From Actinidia chinensis (lineage: Eukaryota > Streptophyta > Magnoliopsida > Ericales > Actinidiaceae), in contig VIGQ01001761.1 in assembly GCA_009663005.1 (NCBI GenBank), positions 20,001-35,380 of the forward strand: DNA of 15,380 nt. Reading direction: 5' to 3'. The notes beneath the pieces are model-generated. The model was given only the letters and a program-made list of their open reading frames with translations, made no database searches and was not told the origin of the DNA. Position numbers and translations under genes: made by a program. Of the stretch, positions 1 through 7,694 are shown in pieces. Position 1 is the stretch's first letter, and the number at the start of each line of letters is the position of its first letter.

Positions 1-492
1 TTCTTGACTTCTTTTTTTAAATTTTAAAATATTATGTAATATTTTTTTTTTTAAAAACAAAATATGAATTGAAAGTTAATAAAAATAAAAAAAAACATAA
101 TTTAAGAATTAAGTAAAAAGAAGAAAAAACATAAAATTTAAAAAATCACTTATGATTAGTAGAATAACTACTAATTTAATATTGTTTCCTTCTTTTTACT
201 AATTTAATTTTTTTAATATTTTTAAAATATACCATTTAATATTTTATTTTTTTTGTAAAACAAGACAAAAAAAAAAATAAATTTGAAGTTACTAAAAAAT
301 CCATAAGTTAGAATTTGTAAAAAGAAAAAAAATATTAACATTTTAAAAATCTGTATGATTAGTAAAGATCCTACTAATTTAATATTTTGTTTCTTTTACT
401 AATCATAAGTTTTTTTAAAATTTTAATATTTTTTTATTATTTTTAATTTATATTTTTCTGTTTTTTAAAAAAAAGAAGTAAGAAAACAAATA
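1..492. repeat. A/T-rich degenerate tandem repeat, period about 203 bp
   Basis: Two diverged copies and the start of a third can be aligned by eye. The phrase atgattagta is followed by a ctactaattt block at 152-178 and again at 355-380, an offset of 203 bases. The preceding gaattaagtaaaaag-like stretch (about 106-120) reappears near 311-325, and the T-run followed by an A-rich stretch at about 41-63 recurs near 244-270 and 453-480. Copies differ by many small indels, as expected for old, low-complexity non-coding DNA. Nothing resembles a gene, promoter or matrix-attachment consensus that I could defend. Low complexity makes exact copy borders uncertain. Confidence 0.6.
155..175. repeat. Small hairpin in first A/T-rich copy
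   Basis: Perfect 8-bp arms attagtag (155-162) and ctactaat (168-175) flank a 5-nt loop. The equivalent position in the next copy (358-378) keeps a 7-bp stem, attagta/tactaat, with a 7-nt loop. Its persistence in both copies may simply reflect shared ancestry. Confidence 0.6.
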
Positions 493-525
493 TGTTTGCC
501 TGCACAGCTTGACCGTGACCCCCAC

Positions 526-546
526 AATGTCTAAAACTTAGACATT
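526..546. repeat. Perfect 9-bp inverted repeat
   Basis: The arms aatgtctaa (526-534) and ttagacatt (538-546) are exact reverse complements separated by aac. The site lies in a less A/T-rich stretch (about 497-595) between the A/T-rich tandem repeat and the hairpin cluster. No T-tract or gene context supports a terminator. A transposon-derived foldback is possible but unproven. Confidence 0.55.
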
Positions 547-613
547 TTGTAACAACCACTACACCACCACTTTCCCTTACTGAATACATTTTAGATATTT
601 ATTTCAAAAGTTA

Positions 614-802
614 AAAACCCGCTATTTGAAAAAGCGTTTTATTAAATGCTATTTTTACTAAAACGCTATTTGAAAAAGTATTTTAACTAAAAACGCTTGT
701 TTTTTCAATAGCGTTTTTTTACTGTTCACACTACGGTATTTATACAAAATGAAACGCTTTTTCAAAAACTTTTTCATAAAACGCTATTGTCAATAGCGTT
801 TT
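614..802. mobile_element. Cluster of direct and inverted aaaacgctatt motifs, probable non-autonomous DNA transposon remnant
   Basis: Several copies of one motif occur in both orientations. A diverged direct copy with a two-base insertion lies at 614-634, a direct copy at 660-678 and an inverted copy at about 701-717. A final block at 751-802 ends in the perfect palindrome aaaacgctatt / gtc / aatagcgtttt (778-802). The 660-677 and 701-717 arms pair over about 17 bp with one bulge. Dense short subterminal repeats in both orientations are a known feature of plant CACTA-type and some other class II elements. A cactac phrase at 558-563 would fit a CACTA end, but no matching opposite terminus, target-site duplication or transposase is visible. 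The transposon identity is therefore an inference; only the repeat cluster itself is directly seen. Confidence 0.4.
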
Positions 803-1486
803 ACCCGGGTTGAGGAATTAAGTTAAAAGATACCCCATTTGCAGAATAAGTTAAAAAGAGGGGCTTGTCAGGGAAATTAGCCTCGATTCACCGTGGTTCT
901 CCTACATGAGATAATAATACTTTTTGCAGCCTAAAGATTAGTATCCTTATCTTAAGAGCATTATCCCCACTGAGCCCTAGTTTGACCCTCATACATAATT
1001 TTTTTAAAGAAAATATAATTGAAAAACAAAAAAGTAAACTACCATTAATTCAAGTTTCTTTTATAGTTGCCTTTGAGAGGGAAAAGACCAAAAAAAAAAA
1101 ACATATTTCTTTTTGCTTAAGTTGAACATACTAAGACCAACTTCTAGGTTTTTAGTTGCTTTGTTTTTGAGTATTTGTGTTTTCAGTTAATTTTTTCTCA
1201 CCATTTGATTAAAATTCTATAGTTTTTCGATTTTCTTGACGGAGAAATTTAAAAATATAAAAATTTTGTTCAAAATCAAAAAAAATATCCTAAAGGCAAA
1301 AAATTTAATTACTAATTTGTTGAGTAAAAATAGATTTTTTTTGTCTTTAGTAATTTTTTTTTTCAAATTAGATGATTTTTTTATAATATTTTTAGACTCC
1401 TTTCATCCAGAGGAACCGTAAAAATATAAGATTTTAATTAAATTATTAAAAAAGTTCGACAAAAAAAAAAACTATAAAATCTCTGA
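803..1486. other. Gene-free A/T-rich flank
   Basis: I see no coding region, RNA gene or complete mobile element here. A short direct repeat is present (gaattaagttaaaaga at 815-830 and gaataagttaaaaaga at 844-859). A more mixed-composition stretch follows at about 860-995 and I do not recognise it. From about 1000 on, the sequence is mostly A- and T-runs. The only open frame (1236-1421) would start at TTG and encode a Lys/Ile/Phe-rich low-complexity peptide of 61 residues, which is what random A/T-rich DNA yields. Confidence 0.6.
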
Positions 1487-1506
1487 AAAAGCTAGCCCTA
1501 GCTTTT
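1487..1506. repeat. Perfect 9-bp hairpin near the array border
   Basis: The arms aaaagctag (1487-1495) and ctagctttt (1498-1506) are separated by only two bases. It lies roughly 75-140 bases before the first recognisable satellite sequence. No gene precedes it, so a transcription terminator is not supported. It could be a chance palindrome or a scar at the array boundary. Confidence 0.55.
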
Positions 1507-1624
1507 GAACAAATATGCAAATGGACACGGGCCCTGACCCATATCCATAACCAATAGAGCTAAATAGCTAATCTCTGTAAACTTCAACATTTTTAATATT
1601 CTAAAACAGAGTTTTAAATTTCCG
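1507..1624. other. Border stretch between flank and satellite array
   Basis: Contains a small G/C-richer island (about 1526-1550, ggacacgggccctgaccc) in otherwise A/T-rich sequence. From about 1579 (acttcaac) there is a weak resemblance to the satellite Z module, and from about 1631 (gtaatgtatc) the resemblance is convincing. The border is gradual and not a clean insertion junction. No target-site duplication can be assigned. Confidence 0.5.
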
Positions 1625-1659
1625 TAACAAGTAATGTATCAGTCAATACTTGGCTTAGG
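1625..1659. repeat. Partial Z module at the array edge
   Basis: The stretch gtaatgtatc...cttggcttagg aligns with gatatgtattt...cttgcgcctagg of the next units and leads into the first marker at 1660. It is more diverged than any later copy, as expected for the last unit of an array. Confidence 0.6.
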
Positions 1660-1977
1660 CATTACTATTATCATAATTCATCCAATCGAGTCCGTTATTT
1701 AATAGTATTAGTTCTCGCAAAACAAAATAAATGCAAAAAAAATTAATACTCATTATTCAAAAATTTAAATCAACATAATTTAAAATAGACAAAGTACAAA
1801 ATAAGGCATTGTTCTAATAATAACTAACTAACTTGAGCTTGAAAAAAAATTAACAACCCCGGAGACTTCAACCTCGAGTTAATTACAAACCCAATATACA
1901 TTCCAAAATTTACAGCAATTATTACGTAGCTCAATAATTAAGGTGTCAGATATGTTTTGAGATGACTTGCGCCTAGG
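1660..1977. repeat. Satellite unit 1, two-module (318 bp)
   Basis: It contains one X/Y-type module plus Z and no second X/Y module. Edge-specific variants include cgagtccgttatttaat after the marker, aataaatgcaaaa in the CAAAA tract and ttcaacctcgagtt in the right arm of the seam inverted repeat. The marker reads cattactattatc. Confidence 0.85.
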
Positions 1978-2298
1978 CATCGCTATTAAACATGGTACAA
2001 TTATCCAATCGAGTCCGTTATTTAATATATTAGTTCTGCCAAAACAAAATAAATGCAAAAAAAAATTTAATAAGTCATTTATTCAAAATTGAAATCACAT
2101 AAATTTAAAATAGACAAAGTACAAAATAAGGAATTGTCTAATAATAACTAACTAACCTTGAGCTTGAATTAAACCCGGAAGAACTTCAACCTCGAGTTAA
2201 TTACAGACCCAAGATAATATTACAAATTTAAAGCAATTATTACGTAGCTCAATAATTAAAGGTGTAGAGATATGTATTTGAGATGACTTGCGCCTAGG
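1978..2298. repeat. Satellite unit 2, two-module (321 bp)
   Basis: This is the closest relative of unit 1, sharing cgagtccgttatttaat and the cctcgagttaatta right arm. The pair probably arose from one local duplication. It carries no X module. Confidence 0.88.
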
Positions 2299-2610
2299 CA
2301 TCGCTATTAACATGGTACATCCAATCGAGTCCGTTAGTTAATAACGTTAGTACTCGCAAAATAACACAATTGCAAAACAGTCCATACTTATTACCTAAAA
2401 AATTAAATTAGCATAATTTGGAATGAACAAAGTATAATATATGGTATTGTCTAATAATACCTAATTAACTTGAGTTTGAAAGTGAACCCGCAAAACTTCA
2501 AGTTCAAGTTCCTTACGGACCAAGATAAATATACAAAATTTAAAATAATTGTTATGTACTTCAATATTTAAAGGTGTGAAAATATATATTTGGCAGTACT
2601 TAGGTCTAGG
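2299..2610. repeat. Satellite unit 3, two-module (312 bp)
   Basis: Intermediate between units 1-2 and the inner units. It has cgagtccgttagtt after the marker, but the right arm of the seam repeat is the inner-type ttcaagttcaagtt. Confidence 0.88.
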
Positions 2611-2922
2611 CATCGTTATTAGCATGGTACATCCAATCAAGTCCGATAGTCAATAGTAGTAGTCCTCGCAAAACAAAACGAATAGAAAACAGTCACTAGT
2701 TATTACTCAAGAATTTAAATCAGTATAATTTCAAAGAGACAAAATACAACATATGCCATTGTCTAGTAATACCTAACAAACTTGAGTTTGAAATTAAACC
2801 CGGAAAATTTCAAACTCAAGTTAATTACAGTCCAAGAAAAATATACAAAATTTAAAATAATTGTTACATACCTAAATATTTAAAGGTGTCGAGATATGTA
2901 TTTGAGAGTTCTTGGGCCTAGA
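2611..2922. repeat. Satellite unit 4, two-module (312 bp)
   Basis: Last intact two-module unit of the left edge. It already has the inner-type phrase caatcaagtccgatagtc after the marker. Its seam inverted repeat is perfect over 15 bp (2779-2793 with 2808-2822). Confidence 0.9.
2779..2822. repeat. Perfect 15-bp inverted repeat at the module seam (unit 4)
   Basis: The arms aacttgagtttgaaa (2779-2793) and tttcaaactcaagtt (2808-2822) are exact reverse complements around a 14-nt loop containing acccgg. Most other units have ttcaagttcaag on the right and gagcttg or gatcttg on the left, so this unit differs on both arms in a way that keeps pairing. Confidence 0.8.
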
Positions 2923-3212
2923 CATCTCTATTAGCATGGTAAATCCAATCTAGTCCGTTAGTTAATAGAATTAGTTCTCGTAAAACAAAACAAATGCAAA
3001 ACCTTTAAAAATTCAAATCATGAGGTTGAAGTTAAACCCGATAGTCAATAGCAATAATTCTCGGCAAACAAAACGAATAGAAAACAGTCACTAGTTATTA
3101 CTCAAAAGTCAAATTAGAACCAAGACAAATATACAAAATTTAAAACAATAGTCACGTTTACCTCAATATTTAAAGGCTTGACGATATGTTTTTGACAACG
3201 TCCGGGGCCATG
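2923..3212. repeat. Rearranged transition unit (290 bp)
   Basis: First appearance of two X/Y-type modules, both incomplete. The first is cut near 3003 and 3021, dropping its middle and much of its end. The second starts cgatagtcaatagc near 3039 and stops in aaattaga at about 3117, then joins directly to ccaagacaaata of Z. The seam inverted repeat is lost. This unit marks the switch from two-module to three-module organisation. Confidence 0.8.
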
Positions 3213-3565
3213 GATCGCTATTTAGCGGTGGGTTACGTCCAATCAAGTCCGATAGTTAATAGCTTAAGGCCCATCGCAAAACAAGCAAATGCAAACCCGG
3301 TCACTGCATCATTATCAAAAATTTCAATCATCATACTTTTAAAAGGGCATGACGTAATAATACCTAATTAACTGAGGTTGAAGTCAAACCCGATAGTCAA
3401 TAGAATAATACTCGCAAAACAAACGGGAATAGAACATAGCATTAGTTATTACTCAAAAGTTCAAATTAGACCCAAGACAAATATACCAAAAAATTTTAAA
3501 ACAATCGTCACGTACCTCAATATTAAAGGTTGACGATATGTTTTTGACAAGTCCGGGGCCCTAGG
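3213..3565. repeat. Transition unit with complete X and truncated Y (353 bp)
   Basis: X is essentially full length and carries the early-type end (ggttgaagtcaaaccc). Y is cut at the same point as in the preceding unit: tcaaattaga at 3461-3470 joins cccaagacaa of Z at 3471. Roughly 100 bp of Y plus the start of Z is missing, including both arms of the seam inverted repeat. An ATG-initiated 61-codon frame (3186-3371) overlaps this unit but is satellite sequence, not a gene. Confidence 0.82.
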
Positions 3566-4038
3566 CATCGCTATTAGCGGGGTACGTCCAATCAAGTCCG
3601 ATAGTTAATAGCATTAGCCATCGCAAAACAAAGCAAATGCAAACCGGTCACTGCTCATTACTCAAAAATTTCAATCATCATACTTTAATAAAGGGGCATG
3701 ACTAATAATACCAATTAATGAGGTTGAAGTCAAACCCGGGAATAACCCGATAGTCAATAGCAATACTACTCGCAAAACAAAACGAATAGAAAAATAGTCA
3801 TAGTTATTACTCAAAAGTTCAACATCAGAAATTTTATAAAATAGACAAACTACAACAGAGGGGGATTGTTATAATAATACTTAAAAACGTGAGATGAGTT
3901 TGGAAATTGAACCCGAAAACTTCCAACTTTCAGTTAATTACGGCCCAAGATAAATATACAAAATTTAAAACAATCGTTAGCTTACCACAATTATTTAAAG
4001 ACTTGGCGATATATTTTGACAAGTCCTGGAGCCCTAGG
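3566..4038. repeat. First complete three-module unit (473 bp)
   Basis: X, Y and Z are all present. The X/Y seam carries a short extra stretch, acccgggaataacccg (about 3734-3749), where other units have a single acccg. It looks like a local duplication of the seam. Small indels are frequent. Confidence 0.85.
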
Positions 4039-4492
4039 AATCGCTATTAGCGGGGTGGTACACCAATCCAAGTCGATAGTGAATAGATTAGTCCTCACCA
4101 AAACAAAAACAAAGCAAACCAGTCACTACTAATTACTCAAAAATTCTAATCAGCATACTTTGAAAAGGCATTGACTAATAATACCTAATTAACTTGATGT
4201 TGAAGTTAAACCCGATAATCAATAGCAATAATCCTCGCAAAACAAAACGAATAGAAAACAATCACTAGTTATTACTCAAAAGTTCAAATTAGAGTAATTT
4301 GAAATAGACAAACTACAACATATGGTATTGTCTAATAATACCTAATTAACTTGAGCTTGAAATTAAACCCGAGAAATTTCAAGTTCAAGAAAATTACGGC
4401 CCAAGACAATATACAAAATTTAAAACATCGTACGTACCACAATATTTAAAGGTTTTGCGATATGTTTTGACAGGGTTTTTCCGGGCCCTTGG
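4039..4492. repeat. Satellite unit, three-module, domain I (454 bp)
   Basis: Early-type X, with catactttgaaaaggcattgac followed by an end in gatgttgaagttaaaccc. Y contains aaattagagtaatttgaaatag, an allele shared with the unit at 4957. The marker is damaged at one base (ggaatcgct). Confidence 0.88.
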
Positions 4493-4956
4493 CATCGCTA
4501 TTAGCGGTGGTAAATCGAAATCAAGTCCGGTCTAGTAATAGCATTCTCCTCAAAAAAGAAAAACAAATGCAAAAACAGTACAAACTACTTGCTCAAAAAT
4601 TCCAATCTAACATCACTTTGAAAAGGCATGACAAATAATACCTAATTATTAACGTGAGGTTGAAGTTTAAAACCCGATAGTCAATAGCATAATTTCTCGC
4701 AAAACAAAAATGAATAGAAAACAGTCAATAGTTATTACCAAAATTCAATAAGAAAAATTCAAAAATATACAAAGCTAAAAACATACAGACATTGTCTAAT
4801 AATACCTAGTAACTTGAGGCTTGAATTAACCCGGAAAAACTTCAAGTTCAAGTTAATTACGGCCCAAGATACATATACAAAATTAAAAAATTGTTACGTA
4901 CCATAGTCTGTAAAGGCTCTCTGGCGATATGTTTTTGAAAAGTCATACGCCCTAGG
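4493..4956. repeat. Satellite unit, three-module, domain I (464 bp)
   Basis: Early-type X. It is rich in single-base insertions and losses (for example tccggtctagtaatag for tccgatagtcaatag near 4525-4540), unlike the cleaner unit that follows. Confidence 0.85.
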
Positions 4957-5407
4957 CACCGCTATTAGCCTCGTACGTCCAATTAAGTCCGATAGTTAAT
5001 AGCATTAGTTCTCGCAAAATAAAACAAAAGCAAAACAATCACTGCTCATTCCTCAAAAATTTCAATCATCATACTTTGAAAAGGCGTTCACTAATAATAC
5101 CTAATTAACTTGAGGTTGAAGTTAAACCCGATAGTCAATAACAACAATCCTCGCAAAACAAAACAAATAAAAAATAGTCACTAGTTATTACTCAAAAGTT
5201 CAAATTAGAGTAATTTAAAATAGACAAACTACAAAATATGGCATTGTCTAATAATACCTAATTAACTTGAGCTTGAAATTGAACCCGGAAAACTTCAAGT
5301 TCAAGTTAATTACGGCCCAAGATAAATATGCAAAATTTAAAACAATCGTTATGTACCACCATATTTAAAGGTTTGACGATATGTTTTTGACAAATCCTGG
5401 CCCGAGG
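4957..5407. repeat. Satellite unit, three-module, domain I (451 bp)
   Basis: A relatively clean copy with early-type X. It carries the clearest example of the 19-bp seam inverted repeat, at 5259-5312. Confidence 0.9.
5259..5312. repeat. 19-bp imperfect inverted repeat at the Y/Z seam (reference copy)
   Basis: The left arm taattaacttgagcttgaa (5259-5277) pairs with the right arm ttcaagttcaagttaatta (5294-5312) at 18 of 19 positions, around a 16-nt loop containing gaacccgg. The single mismatch would be a G-U pair in RNA. Equivalent structures recur in most intact units, for example 7512-7530 with 7547-7565, where the mismatch is T opposite T. It could extrude as a cruciform or fold in a transcript. 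No function can be assigned from sequence. Confidence 0.8.
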
Positions 5408-5860
5408 CCTCGCTATTAGCCTGGTACATCCAATCAAGTCCGATAGTTAATAGCATTAGTTCTCGCAAAACAAAACAAATGCAAAACAATCACTACTCAT
5501 TCCTCAAAAATTCCAATCAAGCATACTTTGAAAAGGCATTGACTAGTAATACCTAATTAACTTGATGTTGAAGTTAAACCCGATAGTCAATAGCAATAAT
5601 CCTCGCAAAACAAAACGAATAGAAAACAGTCACTAGTTATTATTCAAAAGTTCAAATCAGAAAAATTTGAAATAGACAAACTAAGACATATGACATTGTC
5701 TAATAATACCTAATTAATTTGAGCTTGAAATTGAATCCAAAAAACTTTAAGTTCAAATTAATTACGGCCCAAGATAATTACACAAAATTTAAAACAACTG
5801 TTACGTACCACAATATTTAAAGGCTTGGCGATATGTTTTTGACAAGTCTTGGGCCCTAGG
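5408..5860. repeat. Satellite unit, three-module, domain I (453 bp)
   Basis: Early-type X with end gatgttgaagttaaaccc. The marker region reads gaggcctcgctattagcctgg. It is a clean copy. Confidence 0.9.
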
Positions 5861-6307
5861 CACCACTATTAGTGGGGTACATCCAATCAAGGCCGATAGT
5901 CAATAACATTACTTCTCCCAAAAGAAAACAAATGCAAAACAGTTACTACTCATTACTCAAAAATTTCAATCAGCATACTTTGAAAAGGCATTGACTAGTA
6001 ATACCTAATTAACTTGAGGTTGAACTTAAACCCGATAGTCAATAGCAATAATCCTCGCAAAACAAAACGAATAGAAAACAGTCACAAGTTATTACTCAAA
6101 ATTTCAAAATCAAAAAAATTTAAAATAGACAAACTAAAACATAAGGCAATGTCGAATAATATAATTTCTGAACTGAATTGACCCGAGAAAGAAACTTAAA
6201 GTTCAAGTTAATTACGGCCCCCCAAGACAAATATACAAAATTTAAAACAATCGTTACGTACTTAAGATTTAAAGGTTGGAGATATGTTTTTGACAAGTTA
6301 GGGCAGA
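5861..6307. repeat. Satellite unit, three-module, domain I (447 bp)
   Basis: Early-type X. Degraded around the Y/Z seam (about 6150-6200), where aacttgagcttgaaattg has become tctgaactgaattg, weakening the inverted repeat. Confidence 0.87.
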
Positions 6308-6756
6308 CATTGTTATTAGCGCGGTACATCAACTCAAGTTCGATAGTCAATAGCATTAGTCCTTGCAAAACAAAACAAATGCAAAACAGTCACTACTCAT
6401 TACTCAAAAATTTCAATCAGCATACTTTGAAAAGACATTGACTAATAATACCTAATTAACTTTAGGTTGAAGTCAAACCCAATATTCAATAGCAATAATC
6501 CTTGCAAAACAAAACGAATAGAAAACAGTCACTAGTTATTACTCAAAACTTCAAATAAAAAAATTTTGAAGTAGACAAACAACAATATATGGCATTGTAT
6601 AATAATACCAATTAACTTGAATTTGAAATTGAACCCAGAAAACTTCAAGTTCAAGTTAATTACGACCCAAGACAAATAAATAAAATTTAAAACAATCGTT
6701 ACGTACCACAATATTTAAAGGCTTAGGAGATAGTTTTTTGACAAGTCCGGGCATGG
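6308..6756. repeat. Satellite unit, three-module, domain I (449 bp)
   Basis: The marker reads cattgttattagcgcgg, and the Z leading to it has ggagatatg, the form otherwise typical of Z subtype 2. X is early-type. Its Y/Z seam reads aacttgaatttgaaattg. Confidence 0.88.
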
Positions 6757-7213
6757 CATCGCCTCTTAGCGGTGTATGTGTATATCCAACACGTACGATA
6801 GCAATAGCATTACTCCTCACCAAAAGAAACAAATGCAAAACAGTCATACTCATTACTAAAAATTCCAATCAGCATGCTTGAAAAGGCATTGACAATAATC
6901 CTAATTAACTTGAGTTTGAAAGCAAACACGCTAATCCCTAGCAATAATCCTCGCAAAACCAAAATTGCATAGAAATAGTCACTAGTGTATTACTCAAAAG
7001 TTACAAATCAAGAAAAATTGAAATAGACAAACGAAAACATATGGGCAATTGGTCTTATAATACATAATTAACTTGAGTTTGACATTGAAACCGGGAAACT
7101 TCAAGTTCAAGTTAATTACGACCCAAGACAAATATACAAAATTTAAAACAATCGTTACGTACCACAATATTTAAGGCTTGGCTATATGTTTTTGACAAGT
7201 ACTGGGCCCTAGG
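6757..7213. repeat. Hybrid unit at the domain I / domain II border (457 bp)
   Basis: Its X begins with the early-type run gcttgaaaaggcattgac (about 6877-6894) and ends with the late-type gagtttgaaagcaaac (about 6912-6927). The switch between X types therefore falls inside this one module. This is what recombination between two satellite sub-families would leave. Confidence 0.75.
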
Positions 7214-7246
7214 CATCGCTATTAGCCTGGTACATCCAATCAAGTA

Positions 7247-7381
7247 CGATAGTCAATAGAGTCCTCGCAAAACAAAACAAATGCAAAACAATCACTGCTC
7301 ATTACTCAAAATTTCCAATCAGCATACATTGAAAAAGCATTAACTAATAATACCTAATTGACTTTAGTTTGAAATCAAACC
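7247..7381. repeat. Module X, reference copy
   Basis: About 135-145 bp. It runs from cgatagtcaatag through ctcgcaaaacaaaacaaatgc, cactgctcattactc and catacattgaaaaagc to taataatacctaatt and gtttgaaatcaaaccc. It shares its start, the CAAAA tract, the attactcaaaa block and the taataatacctaatt end with module Y, so the two are paralogous halves. X is absent from the four left-edge units and from three later short units. Confidence 0.8.
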
Positions 7382-7538
7382 CGATAATCAATAGCAATAA
7401 TCCTCGCAAAACAAAACGAATAGAAAACAGTCACTAGTTATTACTCAAAAGTTCTAATCAGAAAAATTTGAAATAGACAAACTACAACATATGGCATTGT
7501 CTAATAATACCTAATTAACTTGATCTTGAAATTGAACC
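7382..7538. repeat. Module Y, reference copy
   Basis: About 157 bp. It runs from cgataatcaatagcaataa through ctcgcaaaacaaaacgaatag, cactagttattactc and gaaatagacaaactacaac to catatggcattgtc, taataatacctaatt and cttgaaattgaaccc. It keeps the gacaaactacaacatatgg segment that X lacks. The left-edge units have a single module with this Y-type middle, so Y looks closer to the older form. Confidence 0.8.
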
Positions 7539-7694
7539 CGGGAAACTTCAAGTTCAAGTTAATTACGACCCAAGACAAATATACAAAATTTAAAACAATC
7601 GTTACGTACCTAAATATTTAAAGGCTTGGCGATATGTTTTTGACAAGTCCTGGGCCCTAGGCATCGCTATTAGCGGGGTACGTCCAATCAAGTT
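7539..7694. repeat. Module Z, reference copy
   Basis: About 155 bp. It contains the right arm of the seam inverted repeat, then acccaagacaaatatac, cgttacgtacc, aatatttaaaggcttgg, gatatgtttttgacaag and the G/C-rich core gggccctaggcatcgc. It ends at gtacgtccaatcaagt. The core holds short palindromes: gggccc, cctagg and cgctattagcg. It is not visibly related to X or Y. Confidence 0.8.

Larger units (their letters stand above)
7214..7671. repeat. Satellite unit, three-module, domain II (458 bp)
   Basis: Clean late-type unit with cattgaaaaagcattaac in X. X lacks four bases (catt) after caatag, a variant also seen in units at 10117 and 14409. I used its modules as reference (next three entries). 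Confidence 0.92.

Noticed and set aside
558..563. CACTA transposon terminus
   Set aside because: A six-base match with no opposite end or target-site duplication. Kept only as a possibility in the hairpin-cluster entry.
1236..1421. 61-codon + strand frame
   Set aside because: It starts at TTG, lies in A/T-rich flank, encodes a low-complexity Lys/Ile/Phe/Leu-rich peptide, and has no domain or gene context.
3186..3371. 61-codon + strand frame with ATG
   Set aside because: Lies wholly within satellite units. The same positions are closed by stops and shifts in other copies, so it is not conserved as a frame.
6120..6441. Overlapping frames on both strands (82 codons minus, 87 codons plus)
   Set aside because: Both are translated satellite DNA in a damaged unit and no neighbouring unit keeps them open. 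Overlap on both strands argues against coding.
6656..6868. 70-codon minus-strand frame (and the 64-codon one at 12084-12278)
   Set aside because: Satellite antisense sequence, not open in the other 30 or so copies.
7531..7543. Possible CENP-B box in attgaacccggga
   Set aside because: The CGGG end and one internal A fit the known box, but the required TTCG half is absent. It occurs at the loop of the seam inverted repeat, which explains its conservation.
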